This document shows, piece by piece, positions 1 to 5,312 of a DNA stretch of 5,659 nucleotides. The stretch spans positions 62,425-68,083 of the forward strand of contig DAWV01000024.1 in assembly GCA_002506085.1 (NCBI GenBank). The letters run 5' to 3'. How positions within the stretch are numbered: position 1 is the stretch's first letter; each line of letters begins with the position of its first letter. The position numbers and the translations under genes were made by a program. The notes beneath the pieces were generated by a model. It did no database searches. It saw only the letters and a list, made by a program, of their open reading frames with translations, and was not told where the DNA came from. Origin of the DNA: Methanocorpusculaceae archaeon UBA425. GTDB lineage: Archaea; Halobacteriota; Methanomicrobia; Methanomicrobiales; Methanocorpusculaceae.

Positions 1-1
1 G

Positions 2-67
2 GCCATCAAAAAGAATCCCATACAAGAAATCGAAGTACATCAGGAAATCTATACAAAAAAAGAATAG
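2..67 (+). CDS. Possible 3' end of an upstream gene (partial)
   Basis: Reading from position 2 gives 21 codons with no internal stop, ending AIYTKKE-like in a charged tail (last residues E-I-Y-T-K-K-E) and a TAG at 65-67. The composition, rich in Lys, Glu and Ile, suits the C-terminus of a soluble archaeal protein. The other two forward frames read less naturally. The fragment is too short to name a family or to rule out non-coding sequence. If real, the gene runs in the same direction as the ATP-grasp gene but is separated from it by about 175 bases. Confidence 0.35.
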   Translation, partial: AIKKNPIQEIEVHQEIYTKKE

Positions 68-139
68 AATGAATACGGTAATTCATCTTATGTTATCCGT
101 GTGATGGCGGGTTGGACACTGAAAGCGGTCAACCTCAGC

Positions 140-155
140 CTCCGCTAAGGTCGCC
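140..155 (-). repeat. Short intergenic motif, copy 1 (matches 5216-5231)
   Basis: On the minus strand these 16 bases read GGCGACCTTAGCGGAG. Positions 5216-5231 on the plus strand read the same except for one base (T for C at the sixth position). Both copies lie in non-coding DNA and point in opposite directions. Flanking bases do not extend the match, so this is at most the core of a degenerate dispersed repeat. It may be a genus-specific intergenic element, but one window cannot show that. Confidence 0.4.
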
Positions 156-156
156 C

Positions 157-188
157 TTCATGCAGCCCGTATTTGCCGCATGAATACG
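157..188 (+). other. Two overlapping, mutually exclusive hairpins in the leader region
   Basis: TTCATGC at 157-163 is a perfect inverted repeat of GCATGAA at 178-184, giving a 7-bp stem with a 14-base loop. Within the same stretch, CGTATT at 168-173 is a perfect inverted repeat of AATACG at 183-188. The two stems share bases 183-184 and interleave, so they cannot form together as simple hairpins. The element ends about 54 bases before the ATP-grasp start. It may be coincidental structure, part of a dispersed repeat, or an untranslated RNA element; the sequence does not decide between these. Confidence 0.3.
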
Positions 189-210
189 TATCCCGCAATC
201 AATAAGACAG

Positions 211-220
211 CCTTATTACA
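211..220 (+). promoter_or_regulatory. Weak candidate TATA box for the ATP-grasp gene
   Basis: The AT-rich stretch CCTTATTACA lies about 26 bases before the ATG at 242. An archaeal TATA box is normally centred 25-28 bases before the transcription start, so transcription would begin at or next to the start codon and give a leaderless message. This fits the absence of any GGAG-like ribosome binding site in the preceding bases. The match to the archaeal consensus is poor, so confidence is low. Confidence 0.3.
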
Positions 221-241
221 TCGCCCAATAAACACAAATTA

Positions 242-1045
242 ATGATTCATATAATTCCAAAACCAACCGACACCCAAAGCGATAATTCAACCTCAATGGT
301 AATGGCTGAACTCCAGAAGAGGGGTGTACCCTATGCGAAACTCGACCTTGCCTCAATCGACCCGTTCAATCTTCCGGTATCAGGCGAAACCATCTGGGCA
401 TGCGGAATCAAACAGGACGGCATTCAGTTTGAACTCCTGAAAGCCCTTGAACTGGAAAACCATGTGATAAACTCGACCGACTCGATCGCCACCTGCGCAA
501 GCAAAGTCACCACAACGGCCAAAATAATCTGTTCCGGAGCACCGAGTCCGGCAACCTGTTTCACGAACAGCAAAGAGATTGTGCAGAAATTTATCGATGC
601 TCATGGAGGAAAAGCAGTCTACAAACCGGTCTACGGCTTTGACGGAAACGGCATCTATATGTTTCACTCGGCCGACGAAATCAAAGAGGAGCCGCCGTAC
701 TATGTGCAGGAATACGTGAAAAACGATCGTGACTACCGTATTTTCGTCATCGACAACAAGGCAGTCGGAGCAATCAAACGTCAGTCGGCACACCTGACGC
801 ACAACATCCATCAGGGCGGAACCGGTTGTGCCGTAGAAATCCCGAAAGACATGGCGGATGCGGCAGAATCAGCGGCCCGCGCTGTCGGAATCGATTACTG
901 CGGCGTAGACCTTCTCCCTCTCGAAGGAGGAGGATACACCGTTCTCGAAGTAAACGGCACACCCAACTGGCACTGCATGACGGCCCCCATTCCGAAACTG
1001 CTCGCCGATTACCTGATAAGACAGGACAAAGAGAGCCGGAGATAA
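242..1045 (+). CDS. RimK-family ATP-grasp ligase (possible cofactor or protein glutamate ligase)
   Basis: This 267-residue cytoplasmic protein has the ATP-grasp fold of the RimK group. These enzymes use ATP to activate a carboxylate as an acyl phosphate and join it to an amine, usually glutamate. Visible landmarks in order: a variable N-terminal domain (about 1-85); conserved-type Lys88 in SKVTTTAK; the ATP-binding Lys128-Pro129 and glycine-rich loop YGFDGNGI (131-138); the hinge QEYV (156-159); DYRIFVI (164-170); the NIHQGGTG segment (188-195); and metal ligands Asp223, Glu236 and Asn238 in VDLL and LEVNGTPNW. The active site looks complete. Length is slightly below the roughly 290 residues usual for archaeal RimK-like enzymes. 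Methanogens use such ligases to add glutamate to tetrahydromethanopterin (MptN) or coenzyme F420 (CofF). MptN-like activity is my best guess, but substrate cannot be read from the sequence. The ATG start has no Shine-Dalgarno site. A TATA box for the next gene starts 6 bases after its stop, so the two are probably transcribed separately. Confidence 0.85.
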   Translation: MIHIIPKPTDTQSDNSTSMVMAELQKRGVPYAKLDLASIDPFNLPVSGETIWACGIKQDGIQFELLKALELENHVINSTDSIATCASKVTTTAKIICSGAPSPATCFTNSKEIVQKFIDAHGGKAVYKPVYGFDGNGIYMFHSADEIKEEPPYYVQEYVKNDRDYRIFVIDNKAVGAIKRQSAHLTHNIHQGGTGCAVEIPKDMADAAESAARAVGIDYCGVDLLPLEGGGYTVLEVNGTPNWHCMTAPIPKLLADYLIRQDKESRR

Positions 1046-1050
1046 ACAAG

Positions 1051-1060
1051 ATATAAATAA
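1051..1060 (+). promoter_or_regulatory. TATA box of the small lipoprotein gene
   Basis: ATATAAATAA is a good archaeal TATA box, preceded by a purine-rich stretch that could serve as the TFB recognition element. Its centre lies about 26-28 bases before the ATG at 1082, which places initiation on or within a few bases of the start codon. The bases just before the ATG (TATTCTCTTTC) contain no ribosome binding site, so this message is probably leaderless. Confidence 0.6.
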
Positions 1061-1081
1061 TACCCGGCGCTATTCTCTTTC

Positions 1082-1489
1082 ATGAATAAACGCCACCTTC
1101 TTTTATTCCTCGCAGCCGGGCTTCTGGTCATCTGTCTCAGCACCGCAGGCTGTATTACGAGCTCAAATATAACCGGACCCGTAACCCAGACACAAAAACC
1201 GCTGACCGAAGACCCGATTATCGGGACCTGGATCGGATACAAACCAATCCCGAACTATGATGATGACAAATATACGCTGGTCTTCAAAAGTGACGGGACC
1301 GGAACTGTCTCAATAGAAAGTATGGGATTACCACTGCCGTCTAACTTTACGTGGACACTCCTGGAAAACGGAGACTACAAAATGACCTTCGACATCGCCG
1401 CATCAGGATTCATGCAGACAAACACCCTCAAAATCGGCAGTGATGGAAAAACCTGCACCGTAATCGACATCGAATTTATAAAAAGCTAA
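1082..1489 (+). CDS. Small secreted lipoprotein with a GTW/SDGTG beta-domain
   Basis: This encodes 135 residues. The N-terminus is a lipoprotein signal: basic residues N-K-R-H, a hydrophobic stretch (6-19), then the lipobox TAGC with Cys24 as the probable lipidated first mature residue. A short Ser/Thr-rich linker (25-43) is followed by a compact, mostly beta-strand domain. Its landmarks are DPIIGTW (44-50), LVFKSDGTGTV (66-76) and FTWTLLENGDYKM (89-101). GTW followed by a strand ending in DGTG is the layout of small lipocalin-like domains seen in many uncharacterised archaeal and bacterial lipoproteins; this is a resemblance, not an assignment. Two N-X-S/T sequons (Asn29, Asn88) would allow surface glycosylation. 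The protein should sit on the outer face of the membrane. No enzyme motif is visible and the ligand, if any, is unknown. It starts 36 bases after the ATP-grasp stop but has its own promoter, and it converges on the UPF0058 gene. Confidence 0.75.
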   Translation: MNKRHLLLFLAAGLLVICLSTAGCITSSNITGPVTQTQKPLTEDPIIGTWIGYKPIPNYDDDKYTLVFKSDGTGTVSIESMGLPLPSNFTWTLLENGDYKMTFDIAASGFMQTNTLKIGSDGKTCTVIDIEFIKS

Positions 1490-1513
1490 AATAGAGGGAC
1501 TCACCCTTTTTTT
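1488..1513. terminator. Bidirectional terminator between convergent genes
   Basis: Only 22 bases separate the two convergent stop codons. On the plus strand a weak GGG/CCC hairpin (1496-1498 with 1504-1506) runs into seven T residues (1507-1513), which overlap the stop codon of the minus-strand gene. On the minus strand, the A-rich stretch around 1478-1492 reads as T-runs (TTTTAGCTTTTT). Archaeal RNA polymerase terminates at oligo-T even without a strong hairpin, so both transcripts can end here. Confidence 0.5.
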
Positions 1514-1802
1514 ATTGTTCTTTTTCAGCTTCCATTTCCTTGAGCGTACGTTCGGCAAGCTCCTTCATACGGAATGGCGTCCCGCGTGAGGAAATAGTCT
1601 CGATTTCCTTCATAGCCGAGGCAATCTCGGAACCAAGAATGAAAATAGCATATTTGTGTTCAAGTTTGCTCCGGTTTACCATATCCGGGGTGATTTTCAG
1701 TGCATTGTATTGGGGGAACTTCAGATCAGGATTTATTGACTCATAGTAGACCTTTATGTCAAAAAATATCTGATGAAGCTCAAGTAGTTCTTCCTTGTGC
1801 AT
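1512..1802 (-). CDS. UPF0058 family protein of unknown function
   Basis: With the start at 1802 the product is 96 residues and begins MHKEELLELHQIF, the characteristic opening of UPF0058 (Pfam PF01893), a small archaeal family. The family core is also visible: NRSKLEHKYAIFILGSEIA (43-61), with Arg44, Ser45, Lys46, Glu48, His49 and Lys50 in the pattern I recall as conserved. The C-terminal 25 residues are a charged helix (KELAERTLKEMEAEKEQ). There is no signal peptide or membrane segment, so the protein is cytoplasmic and probably all-alpha. No biochemical function is known to me; the conserved His and acidic residues would suit metal binding, which is inference. The frame stays open upstream to an ATG at 1856, but those 18 extra residues (MTRSHKLLRHHTPYLIGI) do not look like the family, and the longer gene would cover its own promoter. 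The gene is divergent from the pyrophosphatase gene. Confidence 0.8.
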   Translation of the reverse strand: MHKEELLELHQIFFDIKVYYESINPDLKFPQYNALKITPDMVNRSKLEHKYAIFILGSEIASAMKEIETISSRGTPFRMKELAERTLKEMEAEKEQ

Positions 1803-1831
1803 GATGCCAATTAGATACGGGGTATGATGTC

Positions 1832-1840
1832 TTAATAATT
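1832..1840 (-). promoter_or_regulatory. Candidate TATA box of the UPF0058 gene
   Basis: On the minus strand AATTATTAA lies 30-38 bases before the ATG at 1802. That spacing predicts a very short leader of under about 10 bases. It would fall inside the coding sequence if the upstream ATG at 1856 were used, which supports the shorter gene. The consensus match is moderate. Confidence 0.4.
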
Positions 1841-1872
1841 TGTGTGACCTTGTCATGCAGGCGGAAAAAGAC

Positions 1873-1880
1873 TATTAAAT
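1873..1880 (+). promoter_or_regulatory. Candidate TATA box of the pyrophosphatase gene
   Basis: TATTAAAT lies about 26 bases before position 1902. A transcript starting there would have a leader of about 20 bases carrying the GGAG ribosome binding site and the TTG at 1923. It lies back to back with the UPF0058 promoter, about 35 bases away. A second AT-rich stretch (TATACTCATATATT, around 1893-1906) is too close to the start codon to serve. Confidence 0.45.
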
Positions 1881-1909
1881 AGACCGCCAAACTATACTCA
1901 TATATTGTC

Positions 1910-1914
1910 AGGAG
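1910..1914 (+). promoter_or_regulatory. Ribosome binding site that decides the pyrophosphatase start
   Basis: AGGAG is complementary to the 3' end of archaeal 16S rRNA. It stands 8 bases before the TTG at 1923, an ideal spacing. It lies downstream of the alternative in-frame TTG at 1905 and therefore cannot serve that codon. It is the only clear Shine-Dalgarno site before any gene in this window. Confidence 0.65.
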
Positions 1915-1922
1915 CTGCAGAA

Positions 1923-3545
1923 TTGAAATCCATATATGTAATAGGCCACCGCCACCCCGATACAGATAGTGTTTGCAGTGCAATCGGATATGCTGCATTT
2001 CTGAATAGGGACGGAAATGATACCTATGTCGCCGCACGATGCGGGGATCTGAATGCCGAGACGAAGTTCGCCCTTGCAAAGTTCGGCGTCGAAGGACCGG
2101 CTCTTGTTCTGGATGTCGAACCTTCAGTTTCGGATATTCCCTTTACCCACCCGGAAAGTGCAAACGCCGCGACACCGACGATAGACGTAATCGCATTGAT
2201 GGATGCAAATGATCTGCGGAATCTGCCGATAACCAATTCAGAGGGAAAACTCATCGGCCTCGTGAGTGAATATGGTCTTGCAAGAGCGTATGTCTCCAAC
2301 ACGAAGATGGAGACCCTCTCGGTTTCTCCGGTGAGTGTAGACACACTAGCCCGCATTCTGCACGGGAATGTGCTCGTGAAAAAACACGAGATGCTCGAGG
2401 GGGCAGTGTATATCTCAATCGATGCCCTTCACGTGATTCTCTCCCGCATTACGAAGAAAGATATCGCAGTTGTCGGAGATGACGAACCAATTCAGCTGGC
2501 TCTGGTTTCTGCAGGGATTGCGGCTCTGATTATTGCCGATTCCGCTCCCGTCGGGGACCGACTGCTGAATCTTGCCGTGAATAAGGGAGTCACCGTCATC
2601 TCAACGGATGCCGACGCATTCGGCGTTGCAAAAATGATTCAGCTGACTCTGCCTGCCGAGACAATCATGACGACGGATGTCCCGACCGTGCGGATGACCG
2701 ATACGATTCTCTATGTAAAACAGATCGTTTCCAACTCAAAATACCGGGCTGCCTGCGTGGTCGATGAAGAGGGCCGGCTGCTTGGAACAATTTCCCGGAA
2801 TTCACTGATGGATGATGTGGCGAAGTCCGTAATTCTTGTTGACCACAATGAATACAGCCAGGCAGTCGAAGGTATCGAAACCGCAAATATCATTGAAATC
2901 ATCGACCATCACAGGCTTGGGGCAATGGCAACCCTCAGACCGATCCGTTTCGATATGGAACCTGTCGGGTCAACTTCGACAATAATTACCAGACGGTTTA
3001 TGGAAACCGGTCTTACCCCGGAAAAGGATATTGCCGGGATTCTTCTTTCGGGTATTCTCTCGGATACGCTCGGTCTGAAGATGTCGACAACGATGAAGCA
3101 GGATGAAGAGGCGGTCAGATTCCTATCAGAAATCACAGGTGTCGATGCGGCTACCTATGCAAACGAGTTAATCACGGAAGGTATGGCACTTTCGGGTGTC
3201 CCGCAGGATGAACTGATTATTCGTGACACAAAAGAGTATGTTCTTTCCGGAAAACGAATAATCATTTCCCAGGTCCTGACACCGTCTTATGAGTATGCAA
3301 AGAAGCATGCGGATAAAATTTATGCAGCCCTTGAAAGAAAACTGCACGAACCGGGAGCCCCGGATATTTATATCGCACTTTATACGAGTATATCTGAGAT
3401 GGGATCTGATATGTTTGCGGTTTCGGATGAAGTTACGATGGCCGCAATGCGGTGGGCGAAAACACCCATGCGTCTTCCGGGGGTCGTTTCCCGGAAGAAA
3501 GACTTCGTGCCGCACTTCGGACGGATGCTGGATACTCTTTTCTAA
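1923..3545 (+). CDS. ppaC: Family II inorganic pyrophosphatase with CBS-DRTGG-CBS regulatory insert
   Basis: This 540-residue cytoplasmic enzyme hydrolyses pyrophosphate to two phosphates with Mn2+ or Co2+, pulling PPi-releasing biosynthetic reactions forward. The DHH-family catalytic domain is split. Its first part holds His9, Asp13 and Asp15 (GHRHPDTDS). Its second holds Asp307 (VDHNE), His329-His330 (IDHH) and Asp381 (LSDT). The first three match the Bacillus subtilis numbering exactly. The C-terminal DHHA2 domain (about 400-540) carries the substrate-binding motif Ser523-Arg524-Lys525. Between the halves lie CBS 1 (about 70-125, RNLPITNSEGKLIGLVS), a DRTGG-type domain (about 130-245) and CBS 2 (about 247-300, SKYRAACVVDEEGRLLGTISR). 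In characterised bacterial CBS-pyrophosphatases, AMP and ADP inhibit through the CBS pair, and with a DRTGG domain diadenosine polyphosphates activate; the same is inferred here. All catalytic residues are present. The family usually begins a few residues before GHxxPDTDS, so TTG at 1923 with its ribosome binding site fits better than TTG at 1905, which adds six residues. Confidence 0.93.
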   Translation: MKSIYVIGHRHPDTDSVCSAIGYAAFLNRDGNDTYVAARCGDLNAETKFALAKFGVEGPALVLDVEPSVSDIPFTHPESANAATPTIDVIALMDANDLRNLPITNSEGKLIGLVSEYGLARAYVSNTKMETLSVSPVSVDTLARILHGNVLVKKHEMLEGAVYISIDALHVILSRITKKDIAVVGDDEPIQLALVSAGIAALIIADSAPVGDRLLNLAVNKGVTVISTDADAFGVAKMIQLTLPAETIMTTDVPTVRMTDTILYVKQIVSNSKYRAACVVDEEGRLLGTISRNSLMDDVAKSVILVDHNEYSQAVEGIETANIIEIIDHHRLGAMATLRPIRFDMEPVGSTSTIITRRFMETGLTPEKDIAGILLSGILSDTLGLKMSTTMKQDEEAVRFLSEITGVDAATYANELITEGMALSGVPQDELIIRDTKEYVLSGKRIIISQVLTPSYEYAKKHADKIYAALERKLHEPGAPDIYIALYTSISEMGSDMFAVSDEVTMAAMRWAKTPMRLPGVVSRKKDFVPHFGRMLDTLF

Positions 3546-3556
3546 TCCTTTTTATT
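3546..3556 (+). terminator. Short T-tract after the pyrophosphatase gene
   Basis: TCCTTTTTATT begins directly after the TAA stop and contains five T residues followed by two more. There is no hairpin. Oligo-T alone can terminate archaeal transcription, but this tract is short and partial read-through into the metallophosphoesterase gene is likely. Confidence 0.35.
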
Positions 3557-3559
3557 AGA

Positions 3560-3571
3560 TATATATTTATA
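3560..3571 (+). promoter_or_regulatory. Strong TATA box of the metallophosphoesterase gene
   Basis: TATATATTTATA is the best archaeal TATA box in the window, centred about 31 bases before the ATG at 3597. Transcription would start near 3591-3594, leaving a leader of only a few bases. The sequence before the ATG (CGATTAAAATT) has no ribosome binding site, which again points to a near-leaderless message. Confidence 0.65.
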
Positions 3572-3596
3572 CTGCTCAAACATATCGATTAAAATT

Positions 3597-5192
3597 ATGT
3601 CACGTATTTTGGCAGTATTACTCGTACTATTCGCCGTGCTGCTGGTATTTTCCAGCGGCTGTGTGAATCAGACGGAATCATTCAATACAACAGAACTAAC
3701 CGTGGTCCCGGTGGACCCGGGAACGAATCAGACCATCACCCCGGAAAATCTCAGCATTTACCATTTCAACGGGTATGGTCAATGGACACAGGGGGATGGG
3801 GTTCCCATCACCGTAAGAGATGACATCGCCGGGGGAGAGATTCCTTCGGGTAATGGCACAAAGCTTCTCTCGTTTGCAGCGCTGACGGATATCCACATTA
3901 CCGATGAGGAGTCTCCGCTTCAGGTTATTGCTCTCGGATATCTCAGACCCTTCCCTTCGGCATATTCACCGGTCTCGATGTATTCGACCCAGGTGCTGAA
4001 TGCCGCAGTTCACACAATCAACGAAATAAACAAAGAGTATAATCTGGATATGGTTCTCTCTCTTGGAGATGCGGCGAACAATGGTCAGTATAATGAACTG
4101 CGCTGGTTCATTGATGTTCTTGACGGAGAAACGATTACTCCAACCTCAGGCGGAGTCGCGGGTAAGGAGAATATCGATTATCAGCAGACGTTTACGGCAG
4201 AGGGGCTGGATATTCCCTGGTATCAGACGATCGGCAATCATGATCAGTTCTTTACCGGAGTGTTCACGGTGGATGAAAACGCAAGCAGGATTCTCCGCGG
4301 GGATACTGTCGTGAATATGCGGCTTGACGTGACGATAACAGGGGACCCCTGGCTTACCGGATATTATATGGGTGTCTATAATGGTTCAGATCCGAACGGG
4401 ACCATCATAGGTATTGGCAATGCTTCCGGATTCACTTCAGCTCCGAAGGTTGTCGCGGATGAAAACCGTCATGCACTTGCTGAGAATGGAAGCCGGATCG
4501 GGTTCATGCAGGAGTTTTTGAACTCGAGTTCCCTTCCCTATGGTCACGGATATACGGAAGAGATGATCGCGGACGACTTTGCAAGCTATTCGTTCGACCC
4601 GGTCGAGGGGGTCCGGATCATCATGCTGGATGATACGACAGTGAACGGTTCAACGATCGGCGACATCTGGGCACACGGACGCGGTTCGCTTGACGAGGAG
4701 CGGTTCGCCTGGCTGAAGACGGAGCTGCAGAAAGGACAGGAGGAGGGTGTTCTGATGATTATCGCGGCACATATTCCGATTGCGACGATGGAGGAGGGTG
4801 CACCCTCAGGCTGGAGTCTGAAGTCAGAGGTTTCCGAGACGGAGCTTATCACGGAGCTGCAGAAGTATCCGAATCTGCTGATGTGGGTCGCAGGGCACAA
4901 TCACCGGAATACGATTATGCCGATCGAGTCGCCGGATCCGGCGCATCCGGAGTACGGATTCTGGGTTGTGGAGACGGCATCGCTGAGGGATTTCCCGCAG
5001 CAGCTGAGAACGTTCGAGATTACACGTTACTCTGATGAGCTTGTCGGTATCAAGACGGTCTGCGTGGATGTGGATGTCGAAGGCGACACGCTTGCGGAAA
5101 AATCACGGTCATATTCTATCGCGGCGGCACAGATGATTAATAGAACCGATGTCGCTATCGAGAATGCAGAGCTGCTTGTCCGGGTGAAGTGA
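3597..5192 (+). CDS. Surface lipoprotein metallophosphoesterase (calcineurin-like)
   Basis: This 531-residue protein starts with a lipoprotein signal: hydrophobic residues 4-18 and lipobox SSGC with Cys22 as the likely lipid-modified residue. It should be anchored on the outside of the cell membrane. After an Asn/Thr-rich linker (23-85) comes a calcineurin-like phosphoesterase domain with all five metal-binding blocks: Asp98 and His100 (TDIH), Asp158 (LSLGDAANNGQ), Asn214-His215 (GNHD), His392 (AHIPI), and His434 and His436 (GHNH). The two-metal site is therefore intact. About 110 residues (220-330) with several sequons are inserted between the GNHD block and the strand IIMLDD (341-346). The size and order recall the TIGR03768 (RPA4764-like) metallophosphoesterases, as I remember them. 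Substrate is unknown: phosphomonoesters, nucleotides, phospholipids and teichoic-like polymers are all possible. Thirteen N-X-S/T sequons suggest heavy N-glycosylation. The gene has its own TATA box and is followed by strong termination signals, so it is probably transcribed alone. Confidence 0.88.
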   Translation: MSRILAVLLVLFAVLLVFSSGCVNQTESFNTTELTVVPVDPGTNQTITPENLSIYHFNGYGQWTQGDGVPITVRDDIAGGEIPSGNGTKLLSFAALTDIHITDEESPLQVIALGYLRPFPSAYSPVSMYSTQVLNAAVHTINEINKEYNLDMVLSLGDAANNGQYNELRWFIDVLDGETITPTSGGVAGKENIDYQQTFTAEGLDIPWYQTIGNHDQFFTGVFTVDENASRILRGDTVVNMRLDVTITGDPWLTGYYMGVYNGSDPNGTIIGIGNASGFTSAPKVVADENRHALAENGSRIGFMQEFLNSSSLPYGHGYTEEMIADDFASYSFDPVEGVRIIMLDDTTVNGSTIGDIWAHGRGSLDEERFAWLKTELQKGQEEGVLMIIAAHIPIATMEEGAPSGWSLKSEVSETELITELQKYPNLLMWVAGHNHRNTIMPIESPDPAHPEYGFWVVETASLRDFPQQLRTFEITRYSDELVGIKTVCVDVDVEGDTLAEKSRSYSIAAAQMINRTDVAIENAELLVRVK

Positions 5193-5210
5193 GCGGGCGG
5201 ATTGACGGCG

Positions 5211-5312
5211 CAGCCGGCGATCTTAGCGGAGCAAATCTTTGATTTGCGACCCGGCTGAACCAACTCATACTTTTTTTCGATTTTGAGCTTTTTTGTGTGC
5301 TTTGGTTTTTTT
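5211..5312 (+). terminator. Nested hairpin and multiple T-tracts ending the metallophosphoesterase transcript
   Basis: CAGCCGG at 5211-5217 pairs perfectly with CCGGCTG at 5251-5257. Inside it GCAAATC (5231-5237) pairs perfectly with GATTTGC (5241-5247) around a TTT loop. Downstream follow T7 (5271-5277), T6 (5289-5294) and T7 (5306-5312). Repeated oligo-T tracts are the normal archaeal termination signal. The structure begins 19 bases after the stop codon, so it suits the end of this transcript. The hairpin may also be a dispersed palindromic element that happens to sit here. Confidence 0.6.
5216..5231 (+). repeat. Short intergenic motif, copy 2 (matches 140-155)
   Basis: GGCGATCTTAGCGGAG matches the minus strand of 140-155 at 15 of 16 bases. 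This copy lies on the 5' side of the nested hairpin, overlapping the last two bases of the outer stem and the first base of the inner one. Copy 1 lacks the neighbouring hairpin bases. Confidence 0.4.

Noticed and set aside
69..86. Small hairpin ATGAAT/ATTCAT after the possible upstream stop codon
   Set aside because: The stem is a 6-bp AT-rich one with no T-tract behind it, which is too weak to call a terminator.
101..123. Possible C/D box guide RNA (GTGATGG followed by CTGA)
   Set aside because: The C box is imperfect, there are no C' and D boxes at the right spacing, and no flanking terminal stem is seen.
380..811. Open frame of 143 codons on the minus strand within the ATP-grasp gene
   Set aside because: It lies wholly opposite a gene with clear catalytic motifs. 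Its product is Cys-, Arg- and Val-rich with no recognisable domain.
1803..1856. 18-residue N-terminal extension of the UPF0058 gene from ATG 1856
   Set aside because: The extension is unlike the family, whose members begin at or near MxKEEL, and it would cover the most likely promoter (1832-1840). It has no ribosome binding site.
2024..2356. Minus-strand open frame inside the pyrophosphatase gene
   Set aside because: It is an antisense shadow of the first CBS region, with a low-complexity product and no promoter or ribosome binding site.
4586..4900. Minus-strand open frame inside the metallophosphoesterase gene
   Set aside because: It is antisense to the conserved AHIPI to GHNH section. The Ser-rich product has no family resemblance.
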